37,450 nucleotides of DNA. It comes from Acidobacteriota bacterium. Lineage in GTDB: Bacteria; Acidobacteriota; Vicinamibacteria; Vicinamibacterales; 2-12-FULL-66-21. How positions within the stretch are numbered: the first letter of the stretch is position 1; every line of letters begins with the position of its first letter. Made by a program: the position numbers and the translations under genes. Shown one piece after another: positions 35,275 through 37,450 of the stretch. The notes beneath the pieces were generated by a model. The model was given only the letters and a program-made list of their open reading frames with translations. It did no database searches and was not told the origin of the DNA. The stretch is from assembly GCA_003223835.1 (NCBI GenBank), contig QHWR01000021.1:1-37450 (forward strand). Reading direction: 5' to 3'.

Positions 35275-35431
35275 ACACTGATGCACACGGATGGACAGCG
35301 GGCGTGCCGCGCTTCGCGCGGCACGCCCTGACGTCATTGGTGAGCGTCCCTCCGCCCCAGTCCGCGCTGCGTTTATCCGTGTCCATCTGTGGCCAAATGT
35401 CTTTTCTGATTACGTCCGTGTTCATCCGCGG
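35270..35431. repeat. Inverted repeat element with internal 13-bp-stem hairpin
   Basis: The left arm CCACGGATGAACACTGATG (35267-35285), continuing with CACACGGATGGACA, is matched in reverse complement by ATCCGTGTCCATCTGTGG (35375-35392) and TCCGTGTTCATCCGCGG (35415-35431). Between them is a perfect hairpin with 13-bp arms around TTC: 35300-35312 (GGGCGTGCCGCGC) and 35316-35328. The left arm overlaps the last codons and stop of the permease. The hairpin lacks a U-tract, so it is not an obvious intrinsic terminator. Confidence 0.85.
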
Positions 35432-35451
35432 TCGGTTTGCCAGGCGCTGAA

Positions 35452-36384
35452 ATGATGCGATTCGCGATTCTCGGTTCCGGCGCGGTCGGCGGGTACTACG
35501 GCGCGCGGCTCGCGCGGGCGGGACACGACGTCACGTTCATCGCGCGCGGGGCGCACCTCGCCGCGATCCGCGACCGCGGCCTGGAGGTGCGGAGCGCGCT
35601 CGGCAGCTTCGTCGCGCGCGGGCGCGCCGAGGAAGATACGTCGCGCATCGGTCCCGTGGATGTCGCGATCGTCGCGGTGAAAACGTACGACAACACCACC
35701 GCGCTGCCGCTCCTTCGGCCGCTCGTCGGCGCCTCGACGGCCATCCTCACGGTGCAGAACGGCGTCGAGAGCGTTTCGGACGTCGCCGCGATCGCCGGCG
35801 AGCCTCCCGTCGTCGGCGGCACGACGTACATCGCGACGGCCCTCGAGGCACCCGGCCTGATCGTGCAGACCGGCACGCACCGCCGGATCGTGTTCGGCGA
35901 AGTGTTCGGGACGCTGCCGCGCCTGACGGATCGCGTGCGCCGGATTGAGGAAGCGCTCCTCGCCGCCGACATCCAGGGAGAGGCGGTCGCGGACGGCCGC
36001 GTGCCGATCTGGGAGAAGTTCATCTTCCTCGCGACGCTGGCCGGATTCACCGGGGCCGCCCGGCTGCCGATCGGACGCGTGTGGGCGGAGCCGGTCACGC
36101 GCATGCGGTTCCTGGAGGGCTGCGCCGAGGTCGCCGCGGTCGCGCGCGCGGAAGGGATTCCGATCGCCGCCGACGCCGTCGATCGGATCGCGCCTTACGT
36201 GGAGAGCATTCCCGGATCGATGCGATCGTCGCTGCTGATCGACCTCTCACAGGGGAAGCGGATCGAGGTGGAGGCGCTGCAAGGCGCCGTCGTCCGCCGC
36301 GGGGCGCGTGCGGGGGTCCCGACGCCGATCATGGCCACGCTCTACGCGATCCTCAAGCCGCATGAATCGGGTGCCGGGGGCTAA
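35452..36384 (+). CDS. panE: Ketopantoate reductase family (2-dehydropantoate 2-reductase)
   Basis: A 310-aa cytoplasmic protein with the Rossmann motif MRFAILGSGAVGGYYGARLA at the start. Other family blocks: VAIVAVKTYDN, TVQNGVES, the catalytic-lysine region PIWEKFIF, and the C-terminal IEVEALQGAVVRRGARAGVPTP. PanE reduces ketopantoate to pantoate with NADPH in pantothenate and CoA synthesis. No other pantothenate gene is near, and paralogues with other 2-keto substrates exist, so the symbol is tentative. The start is 35452 or 35455 (ATGATG), with AGG about 7-10 bp upstream. The last residues ESGAGG come from a repeat array. Confidence 0.82.
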   Translation: MMRFAILGSGAVGGYYGARLARAGHDVTFIARGAHLAAIRDRGLEVRSALGSFVARGRAEEDTSRIGPVDVAIVAVKTYDNTTALPLLRPLVGASTAILTVQNGVESVSDVAAIAGEPPVVGGTTYIATALEAPGLIVQTGTHRRIVFGEVFGTLPRLTDRVRRIEEALLAADIQGEAVADGRVPIWEKFIFLATLAGFTGAARLPIGRVWAEPVTRMRFLEGCAEVAAVARAEGIPIAADAVDRIAPYVESIPGSMRSSLLIDLSQGKRIEVEALQGAVVRRGARAGVPTPIMATLYAILKPHESGAGG

Positions 36385-36475
36385 GTGCCGGGGCACGGTG
36401 CTGGGCGCCGACGTGCACCGTGCATCCCGCACTCTTTGTCGCAGCACCCTGCCTCTGCCCACAGCACCCGGCACG
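36371..36475. repeat. Inverted heptamer arrays GTGCCGG ... CGGCACG
   Basis: Left arm units: GTGCCGG, GGGCTAA, GTGCCGG, GGCACGG, TGCTGGG, CGCCGAC (36371-36412). Right arm units: GCAGCAC, CCTGCCT, CTGCCCA, CAGCACC, CGGCACG (36441-36475). The arms are broadly complementary. The array fills the space between convergent genes and supplies the stop codon (in GGGCTAA) of the reductase. Confidence 0.85.
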
Positions 36476-36482
36476 GACAGCG

Positions 36483-37450
36483 TCAGAGACGCATTGCCAT
36501 CAACGTCGCATCATCGAGAGGCTCTGCGTTGCCTCTGAACTGCCGGACCTCGCGTTCGATGCGTTCGAGGACGGCGTCAACGCCGTCCGTGTGCGCCGCG
36601 ACGAGGAAGCGTTCGAGCCGCGGCCTGTCGAACATCTCGCCGCGTTCGTTCTCGGTCTCGACGAGGCCGTCCGTGTAAAAGAAGAGCAGATCGCCGGGCG
36701 CGACCGTGACGCGCGCTTCCTGATAGCCGTGCCCGCTGTAGAGCCCGATTGGCAGCCCCGTTGACGACAGCCACTCGACGCCGCCATTGCCGCGCAGCAC
36801 GTATGGCGGGTGGTGTCCGGCGTTGATGTATCGAAGCGTGCCGCTCCCGTCCTCCAGCACGCCGATGAACAGCGTGACGAAGACGCCGCCCGGCGTCGAT
36901 TCGTCCGACCCAACGCCAGCCGGAGGCGCAGCGAGGCCTGGATGTTCGACATCAGAAGCGCCGCGCCGACGCCTTTGCCCGACACGTCGCCGACGAGCAG
37001 TCCCAGACGGCCTGGCCCCAGCTCGAAGTAGTTGAAGAAATCGCCGCCCACTTCGCGCGCCGGAATCGAGACGCCCTTGATCTCGGCCGCGCCGAACCGC
37101 AGCGGCGCGCGCGGCAGCATGTCCGTCTGAATCCGCCGCGACAGCTCCAGCTCGCGGCGCAGGCGTTCCCGATCCACGACCATCGCCTGGTGCTGTTCGA
37201 GGTCGTGCGCCATTTGATTGAACGCGCTCGCCAGCTCGCCGAACTCATCCGCGGACTGCACGGGGACGCGCGCACGGAAATCGCCGCCCGCGAGCTGCCG
37301 GACGCCGCTCGTCAGCGACCGCAGGCGGTCCGTCATGCGGTGCGAGATGGGGACGATGCCGACGATGGCCAGACCGATGACGACGAGGCCGAGCGAGAGA
37401 TTCCTGACAGACGCGCGGCGGATCTCGCGCAACGACTCGCCGACGGGCCG
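36483..37450 (-). pseudogene. HAMP-SpoIIE (PP2C-type) phosphatase with broken frame, N-terminus beyond window
   Basis: The frame is open from the window edge (RPVGESLREIRRASVRNLSL), then a TM helix (LGLVVIGLAIVGIVPI), a HAMP domain (RLRSLTSGVRQLAGGDFRAR), and an RsbU/SpoIIE-type PP2C domain (LELSRRIQTDMLPRAPLRFG, AREVGGDFFNYFELG, VGDVSGKGVGAALLM). After SLRLRLALG, near 36900-36912, homology switches to another frame (ESTPGGVFVTLFIGVLEDGS, then NAGHHPPYV, FFYTDGLVE, DDATLMAM) and ends at 36483. A stretch usually present between the two parts, about a dozen residues, seems missing, so this looks like an out-of-frame deletion, or an assembly error. If real, the C-terminal half of the phosphatase is lost. 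The role would be membrane-linked dephosphorylation of an anti-sigma antagonist or similar target. Confidence 0.8.

Noticed and set aside
35300-35328. Rho-independent terminator for the permease gene
   Set aside because: The stem is strong, but no T-run follows on either strand; it fits better as part of a repeat element.

Overview
The window is high-GC DNA with densely packed genes, many of them overlapping or separated by only a few bases. It most resembles a soil-type Acidobacteriota genome, probably Vicinamibacteria-like. The grounds are two tandem genes of the VWFA-related Acidobacterial family (TIGR03436 type), a DUF1800/DUF1501 secreted pair, an eukaryotic-type Ser/Thr kinase with a TPR tail, and weak or absent Shine-Dalgarno sequences at many starts. 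This assignment is inference from gene content. I see no rRNA, tRNA, CRISPR array, insertion sequence, integrase or phage gene.

Layout. (1) 1-3526, minus strand: DUF1800, DUF1501 and the start of a PLP-dependent D-threonine aldolase/D-serine deaminase-like gene, tightly packed. (2) 3765-13773, minus strand: an apparent five-gene transcription unit. A P5C-dehydrogenase-type aldehyde dehydrogenase comes first, then an 845-aa exported protein I do not recognise, a von Willebrand A protein with an intact MIDAS, and two tandem paralogous VWFA proteins with altered MIDAS motifs, one carrying TPRs. (3) 13876-21078: two paralogous phytoene-desaturase-like FAD oxidoreductases, a GcvT-family protein, a Rieske oxygenase alpha subunit and an APC permease. 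With the P5C dehydrogenase these suggest uptake and oxidative N-demethylation of a methylated amino acid or betaine. (4) 21075-25580: an exported histidine phosphatase, an orphan multi-pass membrane protein, and two unrelated exported amidohydrolases. (5) 25691-33632: a zinc-ribbon/kinase/TM/TPR protein, convergent with a 1649-aa secreted protein that holds sialidase-like Asp boxes and 18 NPDL pentapeptide repeats. (6) 33886-37450: a second APC permease, a ketopantoate-reductase-like enzyme, and a HAMP-SpoIIE phosphatase whose reading frame is broken and which runs off the window.

The most unusual feature is between the genes. Short arrays with a 7-bp period occur at six or more loci, with a different heptamer at each locus and often as inverted pairs. 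A separate family of dispersed palindromes (consensus CTTCCGCCTGAAGGCGGAAG) sits at gene 3' ends, in three cases supplying or directly adjoining the stop codon, and occurs as inverted pairs resembling REPINs. Several proteins (DUF1501, both FAD oxidoreductases, Rieske, ketopantoate reductase) have C-terminal residues encoded by this repeat DNA.
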